Origin: Andrena cerasifolii | Lineage: Eukaryota; Arthropoda; Insecta; Hymenoptera; Andrenidae | Assembly (NCBI RefSeq): GCF_050908995.1 | Contig: NC_135120.1 | Span: 22,581,433-22,645,432, forward strand | DNA length: 64,000 bases | Reading direction: 5' to 3' | In this document: piece by piece, positions 43,140 through 55,422 of the stretch | How the letters are laid out: each line of letters starts with the position of its first letter | Position numbering within the stretch: position 1 is the stretch's first letter | Notes under the pieces: model-generated | Seen by the model: only the letters and a program-made list of their open reading frames with translations | What the model was told of the DNA's origin: nothing | The model's database searches: none | Position numbers and translations under genes: made by a program

Positions 43140-43790
43140 GGGAGACGGGGGTAAAGTGAACCTCGGGGTAAAATGAGCTTCCTTAATTTGTTCTTTAACG
43201 ATAGAATATATTTACAAATTTTAGTGACGTAATAAATGTATGTAATATAAAAATGATAATTATTATGCACATTCGGATATCGAAAAATGTAAATTCAGTT
43301 GAAAAATTAGAAACTAATTTTTAGAGATATCTGATTGGTTTTCTTTGCCATTTAGCTTTTCGGATAAATGATTCATAAATGTGTTATTTTAACTCCAAAT
43401 TTTTTCTGCGTGTTTAAAACAAGCTTATAAATATACACGTACAGGCGTTTGCGAAAACATTAATCCTAAATTATTAAATAATTAATTTTCCACTGAGTAC
43501 ATATTGGGGGTAAAGTGACCAGGGTAAACTGAGCTGCAAATGGCTGCTAAGAACCGATGCGCAAGTGATGTGCGCAGTATCCTAACCTATCAGCTGGCTA
43601 GAAAACCACGTGGCGTGGTGGAACAGAAACTAACCTCAAAAAAATGAAAAATCTGCCTCAGTTTTTGACAACCACGGTGCAAAAAAGCCAGAAGCTGCCG
43701 TGCTAAACATGTCATTCCAGCGCAAGGGGTTAATATTTACCTATATCCTTAATGTTCTTATTTCGTTGCATCTCACTTTACCCCATACCA
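43140..43790. mobile_element. Probable TA-flanked element with GGGGTAAAGTGA words
   Basis: After TA (43138-43139) it begins GGGGAGACGGGGGTAAAGTG and carries a second GGGGGTAAAGTGACCAGGGT near 43506. Its right side has CTCACTTTACCCCATA near 43768. The start resembles that of the 49523 element (GGGGAAGGTTGGGTAGAACG). The right terminus is not clean, so the limits are approximate. Confidence 0.5.
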
Positions 43791-45271
43791 CTTGCATCAT
43801 TTCTTTCAAGTTGAATTTTAATATACTCTAAGTTTATTTTAAGTATTGCTATTCGTCATTTATCAACAGTAATGTTTAAATTATATTATAAATCCAGTTC
43901 CACGCATTTTTATTGAAAGGGGAAAATTTTATTCGACTTCAAACTTGTTAGAAAAAGGCAACTCTGGAATACCAGATTAAACCACACTACTACTCAGTCT
44001 GATACGAGGTATAATTACTATGAATATTTATTCAATATATATATATGCAAGACGCATTTACAGAAACGTGATTGTACAAGCAAAGATTTAATACAAGAAG
44101 AAGAAGGAAGTAAGAAACCGGAAGAAGTATTTTTATATCTATAATAGTTAGTACAGTGCCGACGGTGGCGCCTCGTCTCTATGCGTGTGCCTTGACCTCG
44201 AGATTTGAATACACATCTCAACAAAACTTTTTCGGGTTCACGGTCTCCCTTACGCCTCCACGCCTCGACGCCTCCTGCTCGACTCAAGTCCTCCCTCTAA
44301 TCTCCAACGGATCCCGCGATCTATTATAGCATCGCGACCGTGGAAACGGGCCCTTAAACGCAGGCCAGCTGCCGCGCGCCGATCGCCGTTTCTTTGCGTC
44401 ATCGGTTTAATCGTTTACACCGGTCCGGAGTTTGTTCTGCGGTAAGGGGATTAACGAGCGTGGGTCAGCCCGCTCGATCGGCAAACGCGCCGCGTAATGA
44501 CTTAATCGACGTCTGGCCGGGCAGCGTTTTATTCCATTAGAAATGCCATTTTCCCGCGGTGGGCGACCGGAGAGGCCTGATCGCCAGGCGAAGCGTGTCG
44601 GGCCCCCGTTTTCCATCGTTGTCGAGCGGATGCGGCGACGGGCAGGGCCCGATCGATCGCCGATCGCTGCTCCAACACCGTGTAATCTCCATTTCGCGCG
44701 TAAAAAGTAAAAGAAGGAAAGAGGCCGCGTAACAGCGTAACAGCGTAATAAGCGGAGCGTAGCGCTATCATTCGGGATCGTTAGCGGGAGACGGTAACTC
44801 GGGACTTTCCGCTGGACGTGCCGCGACGGCCTATTACCCTGTTCCCGCGCCCCGGCGATGTCCAATTTCGCGGGCAGCCAGTGTACACCTTTTACGGGCC
44901 GTGTACCGTGTCGTATGTTGGTCACGCGTTCCATCGCTCGTCCCGGCGCTTCTACGAGGCCACGAACAGCCTGTTCAACGGCGCGACGAAACACGAACCG
45001 AAGCCCCGGCCATCACGGTGAACGCTCGAGCGTGCCGGCGCGGCGCAGCGTTTCGGTCGCTGACGGACCTCCGTGGAGACCGAATCTCGGTGGACTTTGC
45101 CGCTGTTTGCTCCGGACCACCGCAGAAGCGTCGCCTACTTTTTTGCGTCCCTGAGTCAGTCTCCGGTAGGATGAATCCTTGGGGCATTGTACCGTCCCAG
45201 CTCCGCATAGACAGTATCTATGAAACAAGGTTAGTTATCGTTCAAACATCTTGGAATACGTTAAGGTAAAT

Positions 45272-46532
45272 CAGCAATGGGCAAAATTTGGATTTAAATA
45301 AAATTGTAAATAACGGATAAAAGTTAACAAAATCATTCGTCATGTGTCGAGTGAAGTTAACTCGGGATAACGATCGAATGACGAATCATTTTTTAAACGA
45401 TTTTATGCAGTTTCGATCCTCTGTTTGTATGTTTGTATGTTTGTTTGTTTGTATGTTTGTATTTTTGTTTGTATGTTTGTATGTTTGTATGTTTGTATGT
45501 TTGTATGTTTGTATGTTTGTATGTTTGTATGTTTGTATGTTTGTATGTTCGTATGTTTGTATGTTTGTATATATGTTTGTATGTGTTTGTATGTGTTTGT
45601 ATGTTTGTATGTTTGTATGTTTGTATGTTTGTATGTTTGTATGTTTGTATGTTTGTATGTTTGTTTATATGTTTGTATGTTTGTATGTTTGTATGTTTGT
45701 GTTTGTTTGTATGTTTGTTTGTATGTTTGTTTGTATGTTTCCATGTTTGTTTGTATGTTTGTATGGTTCAAATCTGGCAACTAAAATTTAACCCACTTCC
45801 AACTATCCATTTGTCTTGAAACTTTGCAGGTGTGCGTAGTTTGGATGACAATACAATATTTTAAAAAAAAATTAATCCCAAGCGGGTGAAAAAATTACCC
45901 AGTCATCAATAAATATAACCCATAACCACAAATCCAAACGACTTGAAATCAGCCACTCGCGTTCTTTAAAATGCGAAACGTAAATACACAAACACTAAAA
46001 ACTAGAAAATATATAATATATAAAAAAATGTATGTTAAACGATTTTATTAAAAAAGTAGTAAAAACTAAATTAACATGCACTAAAAACTAAAAAATAATT
46101 CTTTTCTAATAAAATCGTGGGACACCATGTGGAACCAGAAGTTGAAGAATCGGTTGGCAAGTGGAACATTATCAACTACAGTTTATCAATTTTAAGTCAC
46201 ATTACAATCTGTATCCCGCAATTAAAATATTTCGTTTCATTAATGCGACTGAGAACTTTTTAACAACAAATTGATTTCGATATTTGCTTCTGTATTAACG
46301 TTATTCATATCCTGTTATGAAATATCGTCCCTCACGATTTTATTTAAACTGATATTAACACCATCAAAATTGAAGTACAAGAAAAGAATTAGTTTTAAAT
46401 TTTTAGTTCATTTTAATTTAGTTTTTACTACATTCTTAACAAAATCATTTAACATAAAATTTTTTTATATATATTTTTAACTTCTAATCCTGATTCAAAA
46501 TTTTATTTAAATAAAAACTTTGCTCATCTCTG
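45272..46532. mobile_element. hAT-type element, 1261 bp, containing a long TTTGTATG satellite
   Basis: The left end CAGCAATGGGCAAAATTTGG and right end TTTGCTCATCTCTG form a CAG(A)GATGGGCAAA-type hAT terminus. AGGTAAAT (45264-45271) and AGATAATT (46533-46540) are a 6/8 duplication. Further pairs match inside (ATTTAAATAAAATT near both ends; TAGTAAAAACTAAATTAACA against its complement near 46420). Only a microsatellite-derived frame is present. Confidence 0.7.
45420..45770 (+). repeat. (TTTGTATG)n microsatellite, about 350 bp
   Basis: A nearly uninterrupted octamer array with a few TTTGTTTG and TATATG variants. All six frames stay open through much of it, giving Val/Cys/Tyr/Met-rich and Gln/Thr/His/Lys-rich pseudo-proteins. 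It lies inside the 45272 hAT-type element. Confidence 0.95.
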
Positions 46533-46540
46533 AGATAATT

Positions 46541-48642
46541 ATACTAATTCGGTATTTCAGGGTTCTCGGGAATAAAATACAGCTCTGTCGAGTTTACTTG
46601 TTTTAGGCTGTTGCTTTGATTTAGATTAGTAAGCGAGAACGTGTTTCCCATGTAACTTTCAAAGATTTTGCTGTTTTTCATTGGAAAATTTAGGTGCGCT
46701 GCTATTTTCGCGCAAAGTGCGGCAACTCCCACAATCACCTACCCCATCCGTATAACATAAAACTCACTCGTCCACGTCAGTCGATCGACAGGATACCTCC
46801 CGAATGTGTATTTGCCTGCGAGCTGAGGCGTCCTTATACCTCGTCCGCTGGACGGCAGGAACGAGATCTCTTTAGTGCTCGTTACTCGCCGCTCGTTACC
46901 CGGAGCAAAATTACAGCCAAGGCTCCGCTCCGCGCAGCGACGGTCCCACCGATCGCCTACCGGCGCCGCTTTCGACGCGGGCACACGGCGAGAAAGAAAC
47001 GGGGCGCAATAAATGTCGGCGCGGTTTTTCAGCCGGCGCACCGCGGGGGACCACCCAGACGTTGATACGCGCGGGCCAGCACGCACGTAGCCGGCGTACA
47101 CGCGCTCGCGTTTCGAAGCAGCGCGGAGGCGGTCAGGCGGGCACGGGCACCCACACTCAAAGCGCTAATTTTCTCTCTGTCCGTCGGCGAGCAGCCGACC
47201 TACGTGCCGCGGTGCAGCGCGGCATGGCGCGGCGCGGTGCTCACACAAACGTGGCAAATTAACAGGCACGCAAATGAGCGAGTTCACGCGCTCGCTTTCA
47301 TGTTGCCCCGCGTCTCTCTCGTCACAATTGGACACTAATAAACGCGCCAACCTGCGCCCCTCCCACCCTCTCGCCTGTCCCAATCCCCATCATCCCTTAT
47401 CCGCTACTATTCTGCGTCGTGTAGCCTCTATTGCCTCCGCGTCCCTCCTCTGCCCCTGCCCGCCTGTAACGAACTGTGTCTAGTATTCGCGTTCACATCC
47501 CCCTTCTCCGTGGCAGCCCCGCGCCGATGCTGCGCGTGTTATTAGGCGCTGGGGAGAGCTCCTCGGGTGGCTTCGCTGCGAAGAGTTCGTTTATTAGGCA
47601 CTCGGCTCGACTTCGGATTCGGTTACCGGTTACTTAATTGGAAGCAGATCGTGCGAGCGCATCCGATGTTCCTCGGTGAAAATCCGCGGGGAAATAATGA
47701 GGGGCAACGTGAAAGAAGGAGGAGGATCAAGCTCGGTGCAGGCTTTGCATCGCATCCTTCTTATTCCGTGGATCGATCGGGAAGCGTTTCCTCGAAACGG
47801 CGGGCAGCGGGAGCAGTGATATGTAATCTTGCCCGTCGACGGAGCGAACTCGATCTCGGTATCCACGGTGATTTGCATGCATTGGACGAATGCGGGATTA
47901 TCGGGAGTTCGTTTGGTAGCCGAGGAAAAAGAAAAAGGACGATTCCCGCAGATTCCAGCGCGAAGTGCTTTCCGTCTTCAAATGGGAAACGTGCATCTGC
48001 ATTCGTGAACTGTAAGGGACGATTATCAGGCGCGGAGCTTATCGCGGCGAATGTTGTGTCAGCGAGTTTCCATTCGGTGCCGGTGGAAAAGTTTCCGCGT
48101 AATTTCGCGATTTTCGGGTCACGGAACCGAGGCACGGGCCGCGCCAGCGGACCTATTTCCACGCGCACCGGCGCGACCGCGGCCGGCGTACGTGCGAGCC
48201 GCGAATTGCTGAGGTGACACGCCAGCCATGAAAACGTAACAGCCCCGTGGCGGGCTGTTTTTCTCCCGCGTGTTAATGCAACGACAAAAATTGCGGTGTT
48301 GGGACCGTGCGTGCCTCCGCACCTGCTTGCGCCTGTCGAAACCGCCGCGATATTGCAACCTTTGCGTGTCCATAACGCTGAAATTTCGTTTTCCCTCGCC
48401 AGGCCGCTGCACAATGGATTTTCGACTTCCGCTTTTTACGCTCGCGATATCGACGAACCGTTTAACGACCGGGTACACGGCGCAGCAGAAACGGGACGCT
48501 GTTTTCCATCCGCGATTCCGAGTGGCCGAAAAAGGGCACCGGGGCCTTATCGAAGTTCAAGCTGCAGCAAAAGCAGGGGCGAATTTGTTGCTATGTGGGA
48601 TAAACAGGCTGCAGCCTACTTAACGTTTCGACAACGTAGGTA
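46541..48642. other. Intergenic unique DNA
   Basis: GC- and CpG-rich from about 46700, with a pyrimidine-rich segment at 47290-47520. Frames of 216-217 codons at 47567-48217 (+) and 47761-48414 (-) overlap in opposite senses, have no recognisable domain and lack supporting splice structure; I call no gene. Confidence 0.6.
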
Positions 48643-49305
48643 CAGTGGCTCGCATTAATATTCGGACACTTTTTAAAATCGCATAACTTTTTTAGAATTC
48701 GTCCAAACAACTTGAGTTTTTTTCAGAAGCTAGAAGGATTAGTTTGCTAACTGACGCGTTTCGTCGTTTTGAAAAAAAAATGTATTTGGTTGGAATGGCG
48801 AAGAGAATAGTAAAGGTCGATTTTTAATTTTTTTTGTGAGCTTGTAATGAAAATTAAAAAAAAACCGTTTGTAGATTGTGTTGGAAATTACTCCGCAGAG
48901 GTTGAAAATAAATGTCACACTATAAACACAACTATGGTTTATTGTATAGATAGACAATACACAGTGTGTCCACGTATTAATGTTAGTTGGTTATATATAA
49001 AAGTATACAAGAAAAAAGAAACTTTAAGAGACGGAACGCGATCGGCACGGTTTGGTCACAATTTTCAGACTGGCTACGGTCGTCACCTTATGCCCCGGTC
49101 AAGACCCTTCGCCCCTCTTCTCCAGAAAAAGAGAAACGCAGCCCCTTAGTCCTAACACTGAGATTCGTTGAACTCCAACAGATTGCAGTATGTTGTATAC
49201 GTGCCTAAAATTTCATCAAAATCGGTTAACGTTGCTCCGAGCTACGAACGTTTAAAGATCGCAGAATAAGGTCGAGAATCGCTGATTGCGGGAATTTTCT
49301 GCTAT
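48643..49305. mobile_element. Second copy of the 26259 MITE, split by a solo LTR and truncated on the right
   Basis: Starts CAGTGGCTCGCATTAATATT after TA (48641-48642) and follows the 26259 copy closely to about 48878. It resumes at 49181 (GATTGCAGTATGTTGTATAC) and stops matching near 49300, before the right terminus. The interruption is the LTR at 48879-49180. Confidence 0.82.
48879..49180. mobile_element. Solo LTR, Ty1/copia-like, 302 bp
   Basis: Begins TGTTGGAAATTACTCC and ends GTTGAACTCCAACA, that is TG...CA with the TGTTGGA/TCCAACA edges typical of copia-type LTRs. It is flanked by perfect 5-bp duplications GATTG (48874-48878, 49181-49185). It contains a TATA-like TTATATATAAAAG near 48992. 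The intact MITE copy at 26259 shows the uninterrupted site. No internal retrotransposon sequence remains, so it is a product of LTR-LTR recombination. Confidence 0.85.
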
Positions 49306-49332
49306 TCGGCCGAGTGAAAATCCTCCCCGCCG

Positions 49333-49520
49333 CACAGTGGTACATAATGACATTTTTTGTTCGAAGCACCCTACAGGTCGTAATTTTTCAGAACACTTGA
49401 GGATTATTTTTTTAAATTCTTCGCAATTAAATTCTCTATCGATCTGTCCGGCCGAAGTTTTGAATTTCGTTGCTGATTTTTTTATATTTAGCGAATTATA
49501 CGTCACTTTTCGAAGATTAG
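49333..49520. mobile_element. Transib-like element, left part
   Basis: Starts CACAGTGGTACATAATGACA after CGCCG (49328-49332) and matches the 6638 copy for about 185 bp up to GAAGATTAG. There the 49523 element takes over at a TA that is also present in the 6638 copy (GATCAGTATCTG). The left 20 or so bases before it are not shared with the 6638 copy. Confidence 0.6.
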
Positions 49521-49522
49521 TA

Positions 49523-50409
49523 GGGGAAGGTTGGGTAGAACGGAACGCTTAACTTTGGAGGGTGATAACTTAAAATCGGGAGGAGAAAAAGACACGAGAC
49601 TTCAACAGGAGTCTTCAGTGGACCTTAGACTATAAGAAAATCGAAGTCATTGTTAAGAAAAATCTTTGGGAACGACGGAAAATGAAATTTACCGGAGGTA
49701 TTGAGATCTTCGCCTCGCTCAAGTGGTAGGGTAAAACGGAACACCCACTTGAAGATCATGTAAACGTACAAAATTTTTTTTTTATGTTTTAAAATGTATT
49801 CATTTATGTTAAAAAGTATAAATATATGTTTTAGGTATAACTATTGCGAATAAAATATAACAAAAATATATATTATACATATAAGAGAAAATATTTTACT
49901 AGATAATATGAAAATTACGGAAAATAATCAAATATAAATATAATATCGTAAAAGAAGGATAGATTAATACGGCTTGTTTATTATTTTATGAACAAAAATC
50001 ACATACAAATGTATCATCTTCCTTTTTAACGCTGGTGCAGGCCTCATGGGCCCACCCTTTACATGTGAGTCATTTAGTAAACATTTAATATTTACAGTTC
50101 AGCGCGAGGTAAAGAACTTTTTATATACGTGAAAATGTAGCGTAAGGACTATAGAATCCAACGATGTACTTGCCGTCATTAAATTTCCAAATCCAAGTAC
50201 CGAAAACTGGTCGAAAGTCCAACGCAATATTGAAACGTCGATACCGGAAATTTTTCCAACTCTCTTAATGGAAAAATAACGTGTGCAGGGGTCTATGGTC
50301 TATCACAAAATGCTACGAGGACCCTTTGGTTCCATGTCCCCCGATACCAACTCATTCGCAGCTCTTACCTAACAGAAACATTAGCGTTCCGTTTTACCCC
50401 ACTTTCCCC
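49523..50409. mobile_element. TA-flanked element, 887 bp
   Basis: Starts GGGGAAGGTTGGGTAGAACG and ends CGTTTTACCCCACTTTCCCC; TA at 49521-49522 and 50410-50411. The termini pair over about 25 bp. The AT-rich interior has no transposase. Its two flanks come from different element families (Transib-like on the left, 23625 family on the right). Confidence 0.75.
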
Positions 50410-50636
50410 TACATCGCTATTTTTCATGAGCAGAAATGCGGACATTTAAAACATTTAATTACAAATTACTAATAGTTAAACATCTTGAAATATCTTTCTT
50501 AAATAGTTTTTCAATTGGTTGATTTATTATTAAAGAATTGATCAATTACTCTGCAAATTTCGATCACAAACAAATTTTTTACACCTTCTTTCCGACGAGT
50601 GACCTCTTAAATGAGCAGAAATTGGGACAATCACCT
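50410..50636. mobile_element. Right part of a 23625-family MITE
   Basis: From TACATCGCTATTTTTCATGA to CAGAAATTGGGACAATCACC it follows 24153-24386 closely and ends at TA (50637-50638). The left two thirds are missing; the neighbouring 49523 element begins exactly where similarity stops. Confidence 0.75.
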
Positions 50637-50639
50637 TAC

Positions 50640-53600
50640 CTACCAAGGATTTTACGGAAGTCTAAGCTTCAAGTACGTACGCACTCCTGTCCAACTCTAC
50701 TCTACTCCCTCTTCTCTTCGATTAATCAGCATAACATTTGCAGACTCTACAAGAGCAACAAAATCGAGCCCAGTAAAAGAGCCTTCTTCACCACCGATAC
50801 CTCCTCGAACTCCAACGAGCCCAGCCGCAAGAGCGGACAAAGCCACTTTCCCTGTGAATCCAATGCACGTGGACGAAAGACTTCCTCGTTACCCAGAAAC
50901 GATCAACGGCACCGTCCGAGATTCACAAAAGCCGAGGGAAGCTCGCACTGGCTACCAGCCTCGGCACAGTGCCTCTGTGCCGATGCGCCAATTAAAGATC
51001 CTCCAGGGACTCGCGATTAAAATCCGCCGGGCACGTACAGAGCGGAGAGTCGACGCTCGCGTGCTTGCCTCGGAGAAGACGCCGGGGCCGGCCGGTAACG
51101 CAGCGGATCGACGTAAGACGGCAGCTGGGTCCGTGGAATCGTAAACGCGGCTAAACATGTGTATAGGGGCATAAAAGTCGGCGCGCTCTCCCTCTGCGCG
51201 TTACATAAATATACGGGCGCCCCTTTAGCCGATGAGTCGTGGTACGCTTTAAGTTGCTCGGTAGCCGGTGTAGCCGTAAACGAGGGGCAGGGAGGGCTGG
51301 GAGAGGAAGGCGAGGGAAGGCGGAATTTATCGTGCAGCCAGGCCGGCGCAGCTGAGTGAATCGCTGCAATTACATGCCGAGGTAATTGCACACGGCGACC
51401 GGAGATTTTTATCCTCGCACCTTCCACAAAGAACCTCCCCCTCCCGGGCTATTCAATTTATTCGTTCTCGTGTCTACGGATCGACGCCGAGCCCCCCCCC
51501 AGCCGCAAAAACACACCCTCTCGGCTTGCGCTTTTTCACTCTGCTCGTTGAAAAATTCCGCTACGCCTGGACACCGCGAACGCTCCCCGGCCGGGGCCCG
51601 TATCTAAGGCGGATCGGGAACGGACTCGGTCGGCAGCCGTGCGCGCGGTTTACCCCGCGGCTGCGCGCCTCGATACGGATCGGATGCAAATGACCGACGC
51701 GCGGCCTGATTAATTGCCCGCGATTACTCGCCCCGGCTATTCGCGACGATTAAGGAGTTCGATTTATGCAACGGCGCGCGAGTATCTGAGCAACATAGTT
51801 TCTTGCCGCATTGTACGCATATAGTCGGTAATTGCATCGCTTGCTTTCAGACCGCCGGACCTCGCCGGTTCTGCTGGCTTGATCTTTCGATTTGATCGCA
51901 CGCGAATTTACATAAACTGATGGAGATTAATCGCCGTTTCCTGTTGTGCGCGCGGGGCGGCTAGTTTGGGTAGGTAGATCTGTCGTTCAGTATCGTTGAA
52001 ATCGTTGGGAGTGTAGGGCAGTGGCTCGCAGGGACGAAGCTGGGTTGTATAGCGCCCGGGACATGGATTCTGTTTGGCGTCTATTCATCCCAAATTTCTT
52101 AGGGGGAAGTGGGTCGAAACCGGGTACGTGGATCAGAGTATTAATTATTTTTCTAAGACAATAGCTGCGATATGCACCTAACGTGTGGTGTTATATTCAG
52201 GTGGACCTCACGGCGGTACGAGATCAATCGCAGCGCGAAGACCGTCGTAGTTTTTTATTCAGAGAAGTTGAAAAAATTCGAGTTGAAAAGTTCCAGTGTT
52301 GCGTTGGTGAATTGCCTTTTTTATACCACTCGGATTTAAAGAATCTATTACGGTAAGTACTGCATTAAAAGCAACTTCGAGTAAATGAGAAAAAACTGTA
52401 TGTAAAACTATTGCTTTGACTTAAGGGGTCATGCTCAGGCAGGAGGCCGAAAAAAAGGGTGGTCTTTGGAAATTTTTTACTCAAAAGCTATAATACATTT
52501 CTCAAAAAATCTTTTTTCCTCTTAAGGATTGCATCTAGTACCGTGCATCGTATTTTTTTTATTTAAAAATATTTAGCAATAACTAAGTTATTGTCCATCA
52601 CTCGAAGGTTCTCTAAAAATAAAGGCTTCTGCGGTGACCACTGCTGCTCGAAAGTCGATCATCTAAAATAAAAAATTCAAAAGAATTTACTTATTATATT
52701 ACCTTCGAGTGATGGACAATAACTTAGTTATTGATAAATATTTTTGAATAAAAAAAATACGATGCGCGGTACTAGATGCAATCCTTAAAAGGAAAAAAGA
52801 TTTTCTGAGAAATGTGTTATAGCTTTTGAGTAAAAATTTTCCAAAGACCACCCTCTTCTTCGGCCTCCTGACTGAGCATGACCCCTCAAGACGAAGAGAA
52901 ACTGGCTTTTATTCTTCACATAAACGTTAATAATCACCGAACGAATTTTATTGAATTTGCATGGAAACTATTTTCATCCTATAATTCAACTCGGCTCCCC
53001 TGAAGATTAAATCCTGAGTGCGCCACTGGTGTAGGGGGGCCTGGGTGTACCGAAGTATTTATGCGTCGGGGTGCGGAGTCGCTTGTGCCGAGGAATTGGG
53101 CCTCCCTACTCGAGATAATGAGGTATTAACGAAGCTTCGATATCAATCACCATTTCTGAAGACCGGAGCTACTTTCCAGCTAAAAGAAACCCGCCTAAAA
53201 ATGCGAGCGCGCGACGAGGAGGGCTACACCCGACGACCGATGCGCTCTCTCCCGCGTCGTCACTTAAAAACCCATTCGATTCTCGGAAGTTGGGTTCGTC
53301 CGGCATTAAGCAATTACCGCGCCACCCGGGGGATCGTTAACAGCGTGGATGTCGGCGCAGCTCACTCCCGGACATCTCGTTCGGCCAGAGGAAGGGGGAG
53401 GAAACACACGTTTTCCAGGGCTCGCGCGACGAGGCTCGCTGCGGGCGAGAAAGAAAGGAAGAGAGTAAGCGTGTCGCGACGGCTCGTTAACGTGTTCTTA
53501 GGGGGGCGTTTCGATGATCGATCGGCTCGAAATTAGCGAGATAAGCGGCTGTAGCGTTAGCGGCATGGGGAGGGCTATCGTTGGTCCAGGCAACGAGTTC

Positions 53601-55420
53601 GTGTGCAACGTTAACGGGGCTACTCGATGGCGGAGGTGCAGCCAGCGAGCGCGGAGGAGGCGGAGGGCATCGGCGGCGGCGGTGGTTATCCAGATAGCAG
53701 ATAGCCAGGACGGTGGTCTCGTTTGCGGTTTGACCACCCTTGTGGTGCACTGCCCTAACCGCCCCTAACCACCATACCGCACCATCCGCAGCCGGGCGGT
53801 GTGTGCAACCGGCGATAATGTCGCCCTTGCTGCGGCCGATGCATGTCGTTGCACCGGCCACGCTCCGGGCACAAAGTGTCCTAGGGAATCTGTCCTCTCT
53901 GTCCCGCTTCCTGCTGCACCCGTCTTCCGACCACCCCTCTCACTCTCTCTCTTTGCCATCCTTTCGACAGGCTGCGCGAGTTTGATCGCTCCGTTTCTTT
54001 CTCTTTTCCCTTGCCCACCTCTATTTTCCCCTTTGTCGACCGCCCCTTCGATTACTCCCAGGCGCGAGGAGAGAAAGAAAAAGAAAAGACGCGATACCGG
54101 ATGATCCCGATTAAAACGGGCCCGAACACGCCGGGCTAAACGTCTTACCGGATTACTCCGCGGTGTCCGACGCGGGACAGGTTCATCGTCTACCCGCGAG
54201 CGACGCGACCGAAGGACAAGCTGCGACTCGCGGACAAGTTAATTACATTCGTCGCGGTATCTCGGTATTTAAGGCGATCCGGTATTAAGCGCGAGGAGAA
54301 ATTTATTTCCCCAATGGGGGCCAGATACCTTCGGGGGCTTAACGACCGCTGCGTGCTGCTTCGCGCCACGCCGATGATAAGGGGAGAAGCCACTGTGAAG
54401 ATTTCTTTTTTTATTTTTTGCGATTTTTCTGCTGTGCATTTTTATAACACGCGGAGTCGCAAAAATATTCCTGCGCAATTTCGAAGTGGATCTCGACAAT
54501 TTCCAGGAGATACGGAAGGTTTTCTAGATACAGGTAGCGCGGCGATCAGCGTCGAGTGCACGCACAGGTAACTTGGTGGCAATCGCCCAAAAAGTTTATG
54601 CCCAAAAATCCAAATTTATGTAATAACAGGGATTATGAGGTTATATATTGTTTAGGAGCAGGTAGAGGAGCACTGGCCACGACGAGACCGTTTACAGCTG
54701 CGATCTTTCAGTTGCAGAAAATAACTTCCGTGAAAATTTTAAACGCGATTATCTCGAAACGGCATTTCTCAAATTGGGCGGATTAGTAAGTCGATCTATT
54801 TCTATCGGATTCGCTTGAAATTTTCAGGGAATATTCGTGATAAAATTATCGCCAGTTAATCGTGCAAGTGTTTTGATCGAATAATTCGTCTCTAATCGTA
54901 ACAATTGAAAAAACATGTTGATTTTTCATAACTTTTCTTGCAAACTTCGCCGTTTCTTCAAAAATTAATATTTGTTTTAATCTATACGCTTAGCTGAAGC
55001 TATTGTAATATATACTTTATGAAAACGTTCGAATTTTTCATTTCAGAGCAAATGTTTTGTAAATATTTTTTGCAGAGCATAACGTTATGCTGTGGCCATA
55101 CTGCGCGAAATTGTTTCAATCTAGAAGCATACAATATTAGGTAAGTATATGTGTTTTCAGTTGATACTAAAGATTTTTCGTGGAAAGTTACGTTTCGTTA
55201 TAAAAGAATGCCTTGAAAATAGCCTTTATTTTCGACCATCACAGTGGCTTCATCCCCTTAATCGGGTGGCTCGATGGGGATCGAGGAGGATTTTAGAAAA
55301 TCGGCGAGCAGCAAGTGCACGCACTTATTCTTCCCAATCGCCGTTCAAAGTTTGAGGTGTAAAAGTGGTGAGGTCAAAGCGCGTGGAAAATGGTCACGCG
55401 ATTATTTATACACAGTTACT
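50640..55420. other. Intergenic region, part 2
   Basis: 50640-52420 is CpG-rich unique DNA with TAATTGC- and TTTATGCA-like words. 52425-52885 is a TTAA-type element. 53000-54540 is GC-rich unique DNA with a pyrimidine-rich stretch at 53940-54060. 54550-55420 is AT-rich and unassigned. No frame resembles a known protein; one at 50611-51144 begins inside a MITE and one at 53018-53536 is arginine-rich. Confidence 0.6.
52425..52885. mobile_element. TTAA-type palindromic MITE, 461 bp
   Basis: Starts GGGGTCATGCTCAGGCAGGA and ends TCCTGACTGAGCATGACCCC. The left flank is TTAA (52421-52424), the right flank TCAA (52886-52889), one change away. The arms are about 200 bp and nearly perfect (CCTTCGAGTGATGGACAATA pairs with its complement). 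The terminus resembles the 31686 element (GGGGTTATGCCTACCTGCA). Confidence 0.78.
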
Positions 55421-55422
55421 CA

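Larger units (their letters stand above)
39156..45271. other. Intergenic region downstream of groucho, part 1
   Basis: 39156-39900 is GC-rich unique DNA. 39925-40659 is a TTAA-flanked element. 40664-41500 is AT-rich with an inverted repeat (CAGTCATCTGATTGCAAAAA near 40986 against TTTTTTACAATCAGATGACT near 41238; ends near CTTCGACGATG and CATCGTCGAAG), probably another element without clear ends. 42442-43091 and about 43140-43790 are elements. 41560-42430 and 44290-45260 are GC-rich unique DNA. Open frames up to 195 codons occur but none resembles a known protein. Confidence 0.7.

Noticed and set aside
45342..45819. Open frames of 119-149 codons in several phases on both strands
   Set aside because: They are translations of the TTTGTATG octamer array, which has no stop in several frames.
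47567..48414. Overlapping 216- and 217-codon frames on opposite strands
   Set aside because: Arg/Ser-rich, no recognisable motif, and both strands equally open, as expected in GC-rich unique DNA.
50611..51144. 177-codon frame with SSPVKEPSSPPIPPRTPTSP stretch
   Set aside because: Starts inside the right end of a MITE and its Pro-rich part has no family match; a chance fusion.
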